Part shown: positions 23,106-32,639 of the stretch, piece by piece
Numbering within the stretch: the first letter of the stretch is position 1
How the letters are laid out: each line of letters begins with the position of its first letter
Origin: Gnetum montanum
Taxonomy: Eukaryota > Streptophyta > Gnetopsida > Gnetales > Gnetaceae
Direction: 5' to 3'
Length of the DNA stretch: 64,000 nt
Assembly: GCA_015680685.1 (NCBI GenBank)
Contig: MNCI01027152.1
Span: 1-64,000, forward strand
The notes under the pieces: generated by a model
The model's input: only the letters and a program-made list of their open reading frames with translations
Database searches by the model: none
Told to the model about the DNA's origin: nothing
Position numbers and translations under genes: made by a program

Positions 23106-24370
23106 TTGGAAAATGAGCAAGCTCTTGTATGACCATTGTCTAATCATTTATCTATCATTATAATCATTGTCACTTTTCATTGTATTATCATTTGTCCATT
23201 GTAAAGTGTGCTATACCTCAAAGTACAAGGATTATCAAATTGAGTTGTATTCATCTTTTGTAATTTTTTCTCTCCCTTGAACCCTATGGGATTAATGTGC
23301 TTCTTGCAAGAAGGCATCTTGATTGAAATTTTTGGGATCCTACAAGATTGAGTGGTTGGTGTTATGGTTTCTAGAAATTTGATGCTTCATTGTGCGGGGG
23401 CTTTTTTTTTCACTTTTACGTGAATAAAAATTGAAAAGCAACAACAAAAATGTGCCATTTATATTACAAAATATTTAATATACGTGTATTAAGTAACTGT
23501 TTGGGGTGTTGTAATAGAGATAAGTGAAACATAGCTCATTGTGCCATTGGTCTCCTTGGCACGCACATGCAGGCACCGCATCGAATAACGTTTTCTGCAT
23601 GAGCGCACAATTCACCTTTCTCTCATGTCCCAGCCTGACCTGTTTCCCAACTAAATAACCGAACATAAATTTGGTTCAATTTTCCTCGTAATTAAAAGTA
23701 AAAATAACAGTATTTGATAATGTGAAAGGTAACCTTAAAAATGTAAACCAATGTAAGCCACAAGGCAAAGACCCTGGTCAATTCAACGGTGATTTTGTGC
23801 TTCGCGCTTCACCACGTTGTAGTTACTGGCCACTCCACTACCTCCCTTTGCATTTGGTGACTTGTGGTGGCAGCTTTCCATGGTTTTCTTTGCTGCAGCT
23901 GCAGCTGTATCCGTTTGGCAGCAGTGGCTTCGCAGCTCTGCGTTGTTGCAGGGTGGACCTGTGTTGTGGCGGGGTGGCAGTTCTTGGTGGTTGGAGTGGT
24001 GGAGTGGATCCTCGAGGAGCTGTGATGGTGGGTTGGGCTGCAGGGGAGGGATTCTTCCTTGCATTGCCATGGCTGAATTGCCCAATGCTTCTGTTCCTTC
24101 TCTTCAGTGAGTTCCTCAAACTCTCCCTCTTATCAATTTTCTAGTTCAAGGATTTTTCTTAATCCGATTTACTACGCTTCAGGACGACTGGTTTCTGTAA
24201 TTTTTCGGGATTATAGGGAAGCATCTTCTTTGAGGCAGAGGCTCACAGCCACTGAGCATCAGCCTCTGAGCACTAACTTCATCATCAGGACACAGCCCTC
24301 CAGGGGAGTAATTCATGTAATTCTGAATTTCATCCTTTAAGAATTCGCAGGCGCTGCCAATGGAAGGGAA

Positions 24371-24512
24371 AATGGTGTCAGATCCTGATCCACGCTTCGA
24401 TCCTGTTCTGATTCGTGAATGGTGTCAGATCCTGATCCACGCTTCGATCTTGTTCTGATCCACGAATGATGTCAGATCCTGATCCACGCTTCGATCCTAT
24501 TCTGATCTGCGC
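24371..24512 (+). repeat. Three tandem 47-bp repeats
   Basis: Units start at 24371, 24418 and 24465. Each carries GTGTCAGATCCTGATCCACG (GATGTCAG in the third) and then GCTTCGATCYTRTTCTGAT. The copies differ at only a few positions, so this array is young relative to the host elements. Confidence 0.85.
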
Positions 24513-24630
24513 ATGGTTTCTGTCTTCGGCTAGAATGCTGGATCTGCATCTACGCAGAACTCGAGCCGTCCTCCTGCTACTGCTGCTCTATGCACTGTTA
24601 TTACGCATTATCTATGTATTTATAAGAATA

Positions 24631-24880
24631 CACGTCAGTGTTATTTTGATCACACGGTAGGGTTATGCACAAAGTTGGCCTGTTTGGAATTTTAGTTACA
24701 CGTCAACGGTTATTCACAAAGTTGCACAAAGTTGCGTTACTGAAATGGCCTGTTTGGAATTTTAGTTACACGTCAGTGTTATTCACAAAGTTGCGTTACC
24801 GAAATAGCGTATCTAAAATTTTACACGTCAGCATTACATTACACGTGAGTGTTATTCACAAAGTTGTGTTATGAAATGGG
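24631..24880 (+). repeat. Degenerate ~60-bp array with ACACGTCA and CACAAAGTTG
   Basis: ACACGTCA-type units start at about 24631, 24709, 24769, 24823 and 24840 (the last ACACGTGA). Most are followed by TTATTCACAAAGTTG and GCGTTA, and two share GGCCTGTTTGGAATTTTAGT. The ACGTC/ACGTG cores look like plant bZIP-binding sites, but that is inference from the motif alone. Confidence 0.65.
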
Positions 24881-25178
24881 TCGTGACAAAGTCAACGCTG
24901 GTCAGCCTTACGCACAAAATATTAGCGTTACCTCTGACTGGAAATGGCCTATCGACCAAACTAGCTTAGTTATATATATTTATAATATATATCTATAAAT
25001 TGGCCAATAGAATCTTATAAGATTACAAGTAAGAAGTTCTTTGAGTAAAAAATTTCATGACTTCTAGACAAAGAACAAGATTTAAAAACCCAAATTTTCA
25101 TGCCTTCTGGATGAAGAACAAGAGTTTTGTACCTTATTTTTCCTAAGGATGGGTTTTTTGAAAAAAAAAATCCATGAA

Positions 25179-25257
25179 TTAGTGTATGCTCTCACCCTTA
25201 GCCGAATTTGTTGAGAGTGAGAGCATAAATTCGATCGATGGTGAGAGCATACACTAA
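25179..25257. repeat. Nested perfect inverted repeat (hairpin)
   Basis: An 18-bp arm TTAGTGTATGCTCTCACC (25179-25196) is exactly complementary to 25240-25257. Inside it, CGAATTT (25203-25209) pairs with AAATTCG (25227-25233). The two stems are separated by symmetric 6-nt bulges, with a 17-nt loop. The loop repeats part of the arm (GTGAGAGCAT). Arms without any mismatch in this decayed neighbourhood are notable. Confidence 0.85.
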
Positions 25258-25612
25258 GCTAGTGATCGCCAGTCGTCTTTTGCTGCAGCGATGATTTAAA
25301 CATAACAAGATTGAGTGGTTGGTGTTGTGGAATCCTAGAAACCACATTTCAAGCCTCATGTGACCTTGCAAGTTTAAGTGGTTTGTGTAGCATCACAACA
25401 CTCTAGAGTGGGGCTTGAAAATTGTATAGGGTGTGGACACTTCAAACCACATTTAAGAGTAATAAAGTCAAAAGGTGTGCTTGCAATCTACCCTTTGAGT
25501 GTGGACTACCCAAGTTGGAAAACCACATTAAATTTCGTGTATTTTCCTTGTCTCATAAATTTTAATTTGGGGAACTTATTCATCCCCCCTTCTAAGTTCA
25601 ACGATCCACAAG

Positions 25613-25624
25613 TAGTATAAGAGC
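25613..25624 (+). other. Primer binding site of element D (initiator tRNA-Met type)
   Basis: TAGTATAAGAGC, two bases after the LTR end, against the canonical TGGTATCAGAGC: two differences. The downstream CTTGGTCC also fits the usual copia context. Confidence 0.75.
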
Positions 25625-25639
25625 TTGGTCCTCTTCTTT

Positions 25640-27540
25640 GTCATCATCAACTTCAAGAGTGAATAATAGAGGGTACATCTTACACAAAGCCACCCATGTT
25701 TCAATGGATTCAACTTCTTCCATCGGAAAGCCAAAATGCAAGGATTCTTCAAATCCATGGAGTTTGAAGTATCTGAGTCAGTCCTTGAAGGCTACATTCC
25801 ACTTGTTAATAGCATCATCGTCATCAATAAGCCCTACAACAAATGGACACAAGAGGATAAAGATAAGTTCATGTTTGATTCTAGAGTAAAGAATTATTTA
25901 TATTGTGCTTTAAATAAATTTGAATATTATAGAGTAGTAGGATGTCAAATAGCCAAAAAAAATTAGGAAAATCCTAGAAGCTACATATAAAGGTAGCTTT
26001 ATTGTTAAGCAATCCAAATTTTTAGTTTTGCAAAGAGAATATGATAAGCTTAAAATGAGAGAAGGTGAAAAGGTAAAAGATTACTTCTCTAGAGATAATG
26101 ATATTATTATAGCCATTAGAGGTATTCATAAAGAATTGCCTAAAAGCAATGTGATCATTAAAATGGTTTGAACTCTTCAACCAGAGTTTAGACCTAAGCT
26201 CACAACCATGGAGGAAATCAAAGACTTCTCAACTATAAAATTTGAAGAGCTTAAAAGTGCTCTCATTACTTATGAAATGAATCTCATATGCAAAGGAGCT
26301 ATTCAAGTAAAGCTCATTTCCTTGAAGACTCCCTCAAAGGAGAAGGAGCCCAATGAGCATGATGAGGGTAGTGAAGATGAGATTGCCTTTCTCACTAGGA
26401 AGCTACGATGATTGATAACTAGAACAAACAAAGAAACATATCAACAAAGATTCAATTAGTCCAATGGTAGGGAAAGAGGTAAGAATTTTTACAATTTTAA
26501 TCTAGATTTTTCTTTTGTAATGTTGGATGTGTGGTGGAAGAGGCCATATGACATTCAAATGTTGTAGTAGTTTTAGGTTGTAATCCAAGAATAAATCCAC
26601 TAAAGAAGTGAAGAAGGCCAACTTCTATACAAGTTAGGATGATGGAAAGCAAAGTGAGGAAGAAGTGGAGGATGATGCAAAAAATTATCTCATTTGCATG
26701 ACCCTCACTGATGATGAAGCTGATTCATCAAATGATGATCTTAATGATGATAAGAGATTTGATTTATTGTGTAATGAACTTTTAAATTTTCAAAATCTTT
26801 GCACAAATTTGAACAAGAAAGTAAAAAGAAAGGATCAAGAAAATTATTTGTTGAATAAAATAATTTTACATCTTACTAAGGAAATCTTCGACCTTAAGGT
26901 TGAGAATAAAGAACTAACCAACTTATGTGAGTAGATGAATGAAGAGCTTGGAGATGTAAAGCTTGTGAATGAAAGGTTGGTTGAAGGAAAAGAGTTCCGT
27001 TGAATGGTTCTTGGTCATGGAAGAAATCCACAAGAAAAAAGTAGACTTGGATGTTGTTCCCAAGAAGAAGAACCTACACAACCTTCATTCCATCTAAATG
27101 AATCTCCAAGGGATAAGGGTACTACCTTAGAAGAAGCTCCTATCCATGAAAAGACTCCTCAAAGGTTTGATCATTATAATCACTTTCTCTATAATAGGAG
27201 GGTTATATGTTAATATTATAATAACTTTGGGCATAAAAAATTGGAGTGCAATTTAAATTTTTATCATATGAGTACCTAGTCATATCACAAGTCTCCTTGG
27301 TTTTATCAAAGTTCATTGAGAAAGGATTTTATGTAGGATCACCAAATGTCAACCCAAAAGACCAAAGAAATCAGAAAAGAATGAAGAATTAAATGATAGA
27401 ACCAAGGGAATGAGGATGTTCTCACCAACAAATTCACAAGAGGAAGTCATTCCTTAGACATTAGAGAATTTTATGTAAGAGAAGAATCCTCAAAAGAAGA
27501 AACTCATTCTCTAGCTCTCTAGCTCAATTACTTTTCAACA
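25640..27540 (+). pseudogene. Sire-like gag of element D
   Basis: Copia gag with several frameshifts. N-terminal part at 25736-25966: GFFKSMEFEVSESVLEGY, then KWTQEDKDKFMFDSRVKNYL, typical of Sire/Maximus gag. The UBN2-like region continues to about 26290 (KMREGEKVKDYFSR, KFEELKSALITYEM). A perfect CCHC knuckle, CWMCGGRGHMTFKC, lies at about 26527-26568. An acidic, coiled segment (26665-26934) comes next. A second knuckle near 27206-27247 has lost its second cysteine (TGT to TAT): C-x-Y-Y-NNFGH-KKLE-C. The start codon is uncertain; 25736 or slightly upstream is likely. It would supply capsid and RNA-binding functions. Confidence 0.8.
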
Positions 27541-27654
27541 GTATGATAGGTAGGTATAGGTAAGTTTTATTTTCAAGATTTTAATAAGACTATAGTTTGT
27601 TGGAAATCTTATCCAAACCTCATCCTAATTTTGGAAAATATATCTTTTACAAGA

Positions 27655-27780
27655 GAAAGATGTCTTTACGAGAATAGAGATGACTCTTTGATTTTTTGAG
27701 CATCATGGGTAAGACATCTTCTATGAGTGAAAGACATCTACTGTAACTTTAACATGTAGGAAAGACATCTTTGTGTCATA
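27655..27780 (+). repeat. Internal dyad cluster of element D
   Basis: Four copies of the LTR dyad (AAAGATGTCTTT, AGACATCTTC, AAAGACATCT, AAAGACATCTTT) in about 125 bp between gag and the accessory ORF. This looks like a second regulatory segment placed just ahead of that ORF. Confidence 0.6.
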
Positions 27781-27877
27781 AAATAAGTCTTATTTTTTGT
27801 TTAGAGCCCTTTTTTCCACCACTATAAAAGAAAAAACCTTTATTTTTATCATATTCCTTTAGATCTACTCCATAGAG

Positions 27878-29446
27878 ATGACTAGGGCTCCACTGTTTAC
27901 ATAGATTTTGTCAGAGATGATCCACAAGAAGATTGGAATGTTCAGGGTGCCATCCAAGAAACACTTAAGAGGAAGTTCTAGTAGTGCACTACCCTCTTAC
28001 ACATCTTGGTTTCAAAGCACAACTACTCAACATAGGTTTGAGGCAACTTGAACCACTACTATCATTTTTGAGCATTCTCTTACTTTTCCAACTCATAGAT
28101 AGTATGCTTTTTTAGACTACTTTAGGTGCTAATTAGGGAATTCTATTATAATATCATTAGCTCTAATGCTATTTTTGGGGCATTCACATTAACTCTTGGG
28201 GAAATTGTTGTTGAGGTCTATCTAAAAATTGTGAATGCAATTTTGGGTATCTTTAGTCCTGATGTCTTCTAAGTTATCATTAATACCATTGATGATATTT
28301 ATACAAATGGTCTAAAGCCCATGGAACATGATGAATGTTGTGATCTTTTATTTGATAGAGATATGTATTTTAATAGAGGTCATATTGAGAGTAGCAAGAT
28401 GACTCTTGATGCCTCCACCTTGTTACTTATTATTTTGTATAACATCATGGTGAAAGGAGGTAGTAACAATTATCTACTATCATCCAAGGGTTTTGTACTA
28501 TATTTTCTTCTTACAAGCTTACCATTGGATTTGGGACACATAATTTACTAAGACATTTTTGAGCCTCTATGCTAAGGAGAGAACCCTTCGATACCCCTGG
28601 CTCATCAGTTTATTGATTCACCGAAGTGATGTACCTATTCTAGAGTTTCCTTTGCTTAAAGGCAAGAGTCCTAGCAAGTACATGAAGAAGAGGAGTACTT
28701 CCCATGCAGCAAAAGTAGGACTTAGCACCAGACCTTAGAAACAAAAGATGTAAGCATCTTCAAAATTAAGAAGATCCAAATCCACTAGTGCTCAGATAAG
28801 TTTTTCACTAAATAAGCCTCTTTAGTCCTTTTCATGAGCCATTAGAAAGCTTGGGCAGGACCTTTATTACTTGCGTAAGAGTTTGGATGTAGCTAGCATT
28901 TCTCCCCCCTCTGATAGGTAGGTGTTTGAGGAGGTTACTACTCCTCCTATCTTTGATAGTGAGGAGGATGCTTTTGCTCCACCATGATATTCTTCAATAG
29001 CTAGATCCTCATATACATATGACTCTAGGATGGAGTTAGATTCAGAGTCTGAGGCATCCCCAGCTAGTCTCTAAGGGGAGCATCATGCTTCCATGTAGTA
29101 GCCAAAGCACCATGATCTAGTTCCTCTTTCTTTCTCAGTTCCACCTTTTGCTGATGCTCCTAGCTCTATTGAGAAATGAGCTATGGAGAGCATATTTAGG
29201 ATCACATTCCAATGGATCCTAGTTTAGTAGCTACTAGAACCATCAACTCCACTAGCTTTCTCTTGGTTTTGGATGAAGCTTCATCCTAGGTAGGCTCTAG
29301 TGCAATAGGTTGAGTTCTCTAATGAGGATACCCAGATATCCAACCATTCCAGCACTAGCAATGATGACGATGAGGAGGAAAGTTATCATCCATCTAGAGA
29401 AATAACAAATTCTAAGTCTAAGGATGCTATTGAAGTTAGTGATTGA
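27878..29446 (+). pseudogene. Accessory ORF of element D, plant-transposon-protein-domain-like
   Basis: A frame of about 520 codons from ATG 27878 (MTRAP) to TGA 29444-29446, broken by frameshifts and by stops at glutamine codons. The globular part (about 28110-28660) reads FYYNIISSNAIFGAFTLTL, IYTNGLKPMEHDECCDLLFD, then MYFNRGHIESSKMTLDA, LPLDLGHII and YPWLISLLIHRS. The order of motifs fits the putative plant transposon protein domain (PF20167), recognised from memory. The C-terminal third is acidic and serine-rich (SRMELDSESEASPAS; STSNDDDEEESYHPSRE near 29345-29400). There is no catalytic motif or membrane segment. It stands where a pol would be in a normal copia element. Compare 2335-5188 and 56250-59006. 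Confidence 0.6.
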
Positions 29447-29908
29447 GACCTTAGATGGTTGTTTGTTCTCTTCTTTTGATGATTGAAAAGAAAGAGATAT
29501 TTTTTAGCTCTCACATATGTGATTTTGGGACTTTTCACATATGTGACTAATGTGGTATGATAGTTGCAGATAGTTGTACTTTGATGTAATTCTAACTAGT
29601 ATGGTTTATAATAGTTTATAGATGGCTATGGATAGATGATGTGTTTTTCCTTATTATCTTTGTGTGGTCTATCTTTGCTATTCATTTTTTTCTTATACCT
29701 TGATTCATGTACAATTAAACCTTCATACTTATCCTATTCCTTGACTATCATAGGAATTTATGTCTTAATGATTTTCTTAGTATATTTTTATGCACTTTAT
29801 TTATATGCTTTATCCTTTTCATTATGTCAAAAAATGGGGAGAATTAGCTTATGTGTTATTATTCATTGGGACAAGATTAACTCTTTTTCTTAAGTTTTTG
29901 ACATTACC

Positions 29909-29922
29909 AAAAAGGGAAAGAT
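29909..29922 (+). other. Polypurine tract of element D
   Basis: AAAAAGGGAAAGAT directly precedes the 3' LTR start TGTGGACC. This is the usual plus-strand priming site and confirms that the element reads left to right. Confidence 0.8.
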
Positions 29923-31028
29923 TGTGGACCTTTTGGTATGTCAAAAAATTAAGAAAAATGGAAAACAAGGTTGTTTGTGTGTGTGTGTAAATGTTGTGCT
30001 TGCAGGAAAAGAGCTTGGATTGAGATAAGAAGGTTTGCAGAAGATCAAGGTTGTGGACAAGGAATAATGAATTCATCATGCAAAGGAAGGTTGAAGAAAG
30101 ATGTCTCTGATAAATAGTAGACATCTTAAAGAAATTGGAGGATGCATAGGCAAAGACATCTTCAAGAAACAATAGATGTCTTTCCTCACACAAAGATGTA
30201 TTCTATTAGGAAAAGACATCTTCAAAGAATGTAGGCCAATTTCAGAAAGACATCTTCCTAGAATGGAGATTTTGGAAAAACATCTTTCCTAGACAAAGAT
30301 GTCTTCCTAGAATAGAGTGCAAATATAGAAAGACATCTCAGGCATGATGAAGGTGTTTTCCATGACAATTAGCTATCATCAACTAGCCATTACATGAGTT
30401 GTAATAGGGATTTGGAAACATGGTAGTTATAAGAAGACATCATATGCATTGGAAAATGAACAAGATCTTGTACAATCATTATCTAATCATTTGTCATTTA
30501 TTGTAATCATTGTTACTCTTCATTATTTATGATTTTTCCAGTGTAAAGTGCATTGTACCTCAAAGTACAAGGATCATCAAATTGAGTTTCATTCATCCAT
30601 TGTAATTGTTATTCTTCCTTGAAACTTGCAAGGTTGATGTGCTTCTTGTGGGAAGGCATCTTGATTAATCTTATTGGGTTCCTATGGGATTAAATTTTTG
30701 GTGTTGTGACACAACACTCTTGAATGGAGTTTAAGATTCTAAAGGTTATGGAAGCCTAAAAACGACATTCCAAGCCTGATGGGACCTTGTGGGGTTGAGT
30801 ACTTGGTGCAACATCACAACACTTTAGAGTAAGGCTAGGAGACTATACAGGATGTGAAATCTTCAAATCACATTTGAGAGCAACAAAGTTTGGAGGTGTG
30901 CTTGCAATATCCCTTTGATTATGGACTATCTAAGTTGGGGAACTATGTTAAATTTAGTGTGTCCTTTATCTTATAAAGTTTAATTTAGGGAACTTATTCA
31001 TCCCCCCTTCTAGGTTCAACAATCTAGA
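29923..31028 (+). repeat. 3' LTR of element D
   Basis: 1106 bp, beginning TGTGGACC and ending TCTAGA in place of TCCACA. It repeats the AAAGACATCTTT dyads (about 30095-30345). It also holds an internal ~115-bp direct repeat, with the two TTGGTG..CACAACACT blocks at about 30690-30720 and 30805-30825. Right flank AAAGA is the target duplication. Confidence 0.85.
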
Positions 31029-31218
31029 AAAGACTCATTTTCCAAGTAAACAAAGTCACCTAGTTTCTATATATAAGCTTTCAAGGCATGATGGGGGGAT
31101 GTGTGTATGTTAAAAATGTCTTTTGGGATGCCAAAAATGGTAATTTGATGGGCTTTACAAGGTGTGTATACTTTGCAATGCTAGAAACACCTACAAGGGT
31201 GTAAACCTCACCTACGCC

Positions 31219-31345
31219 TAGCATGGAGGGATAAAACCTTTCCCCTAAATATGGAAAATTTACCCCTTAGTATGGAAGTTTCCCCCAAGCATGGAGGATT
31301 CACCCCCAACATAGAAACTACATGCCCCTAGAGTGGAAGCAACAT
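31219..31345 (+). repeat. ~22-bp minisatellite in the left LTR of C
   Basis: About six degenerate units of 20-26 bp, each built on RTATGGARNNTT..CCCCC: TAGCATGGAGGGATAAAACC, TAAATATGGAAAATTTACCC, TTAGTATGGAAGTTTCCCCC, AAGCATGGAGGATTCACCCC and so on. The same array is in the right LTR (51186-51335). Confidence 0.7.
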
Positions 31346-31515
31346 GATCAAGATTTCTACACTCCATTGACTTCAAGGTTGACCAACCACTTCGGTGAGA
31401 ATGGTAGAAGGCTCAGTGTAGAAAAATAAGACCAATGTAGATTGTGTGGTTCCATTACTATTTATAGTAAATGGATTGGCCATGGGGGTTTAGCACTAAA
31501 TATATATGGTACACA

Positions 31516-31551
31516 CCCCCCCCCCCCCCCCCCCCCCCCCCCNNNNNNNNN
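31516..31551. other. Poly-C run and assembly gap
   Basis: 27 consecutive C followed by 9 N. The matching place in the right LTR (about 51502) has only a short C run in GGTAACCCCCCATG. The long run is probably a sequencing or gap-filling artefact, and the real sequence here is unknown. Confidence 0.9.
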
Positions 31552-32639
31552 CACCTATCTCACTTGTATGTAGTGAAAACCCCTACTTTTCTCAGCCCCT
31601 AGTAGTGACCAAAGTTGCAAATCTAAGATAATAGTAGAGGAGCTTCAACAACATCAGGAGTGCTTGAGCACCTAGGTTTTGGAGTGGATCACATTAGCTT
31701 CAACAAGCTCTAAACTCCTACCCTAGTAAATCTTCTTTTGCTCTCTCATAGACATCTCTTGTACATATTTCTAGAACTCATTCTTTTTTTCAATAAAGCT
31801 TTAAAGTTTCATTTTGTATGTAATCTACATTTTCTTTCTAGCTTTAGATCTGCATTTCATTTTTTACATTACACATTTTGCATTTTATACATCCCTAGGT
31901 GGTTTGTTGGACCATCTAGGGTACCTATAATCCCATTTTCGAAGGTCCTAGGGATTCAAGGTTAAGGTTGTTGCATCAGATCTTTTAATTTTTCAACGAT
32001 CAATTTTCCCAATTGCAATAGTTTTTTGGTGGTAGAAGGAGGACCTTTTCCCTTACCACACCGATGATAGAAAGTTCAACATAAAAGTTTTCGTTCATTG
32101 GTTGTCGAATTATCCACAATACTTGCTATGAAATTTTTAACCCAAGGCTAATGTTGATACCATTTCTCCACTTTGGCTATCATTGTTTTTTTAGTTTTCC
32201 AATGTTGGTGGTGTAACCCTTCTAGAAGGCATCAAAGTTTTGGAAGTTAGCCAAAACTTGCCAAAACCAATTGCTAGTGTAAAACACCAACTTTCCATTT
32301 TTGTTTTCAACACCTTCCTAATCAATTTTGGAATAGGAAGGTGTGAGATTCTCCCATCTCACCTTCTTATTTTCCCCTACCATACCAAGCATGAGGTATC
32401 TAGAAGGCTAGAATGGATGAGACTTGGTGTCAATGTTCTTAGCTTTCTATTTCTAGTAAAGGGATATAACCTCCATTTTTCCCACTTATTATTTATAGTA
32501 AGTACTCTATTTCTAGCCATTTTTACTACTTTTGACCATTTCTAAATTCAACTTGCTAGGATTTTCTTCTATTTTTACCATTTATAGCCTATCTCAAGCC
32601 TTTTTCACATTATAACCATGTCTTTTCAGTAGTCAACCA

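Larger units (their letters stand above)
23378..25304. other. Insert G: CpG-rich segment of unknown origin in the D LTR
   Basis: A 1.93-kb insert that keeps many CpG sites and is more GC-rich (notably 23560-24560) than the decayed elements around it. It is flanked by imperfect direct copies of about 36 bp of LTR sequence (23342-23377 and 25305-25341), too long for an ordinary TSD. Contents: a G/C-rich centre with a 140-codon + frame (23722-24144) matching no family I know; a possible first exon from ATG 24069 (context GCCATGG, reading MAELPNASVPSL) to a GTGAGT donor at 24107; three 47-bp repeats (24371-24512); a ~60-bp-period ACACGTCA array (24631-24880); a pair of TTTCATG..TTCT repeats (about 25048-25130); and a nested hairpin (25179-25257). 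No terminal inverted repeats or transposase are recognised. Confidence 0.5.
22566..25610 (+). repeat. 5' LTR of element D, interrupted by insert G
   Basis: LTR sequence at 22566-23377 and 25305-25610, together about 1.1 kb, matches the 3' LTR (29923-31028). Shared landmarks are TGTGGACC at the start, the GATGTCTTT cluster, GGCATCTTGATT before the insert, and CATCCCCCCTTCTA near the end. The insert between is about 1.93 kb. Confidence 0.8.
22566..31028 (+). mobile_element. Element D: Sire-like Ty1/copia element lacking pol
   Basis: Inserted in C's left LTR. 5' LTR 22566-25610 (swollen by insert G), initiator-tRNA-type primer site 25613-25624, gag about 25640-27540, accessory ORF 27878-29446, purine tract 29909-29922, 3' LTR 29923-31028. 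The 5' LTR begins TGTGGA and ends TCCACA, a perfect inversion. No protease, integrase or RT is present in the 4.3-kb interior, so the element had to be mobilised by another copy. The gag type (two CCHC knuckles, UBN2-like) matches the Sire/Maximus lineage of copia. Confidence 0.8.
31034..32020 (+). repeat. Left LTR of element C, second part
   Basis: Aligns with 51027-52261 of the right LTR. Ends GCAATA, a decayed GCAACA. It has a TATATAT box at 31501-31507 matched at 51489 in the partner. A stretch of about 260 bp present in the right LTR (about 51540-51825) is missing here, at or near the assembly gap. Just inside lies a primer-like TGGTGGTAGAAGGAGGAC (32027-32044) that I cannot assign to a tRNA. 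Confidence 0.75.

Noticed and set aside
23640-23700. SINE B-box-like GGTTCAATTTT near the left of insert G
   Set aside because: No A box at the right distance and no poly(A) end.
23722-24144. 140-codon + frame in insert G as a real gene
   Set aside because: No domain recognised, low-complexity leucine/glycine/tryptophan composition, and competing open frames on the other strand. The GC-rich sequence explains the lack of stops.
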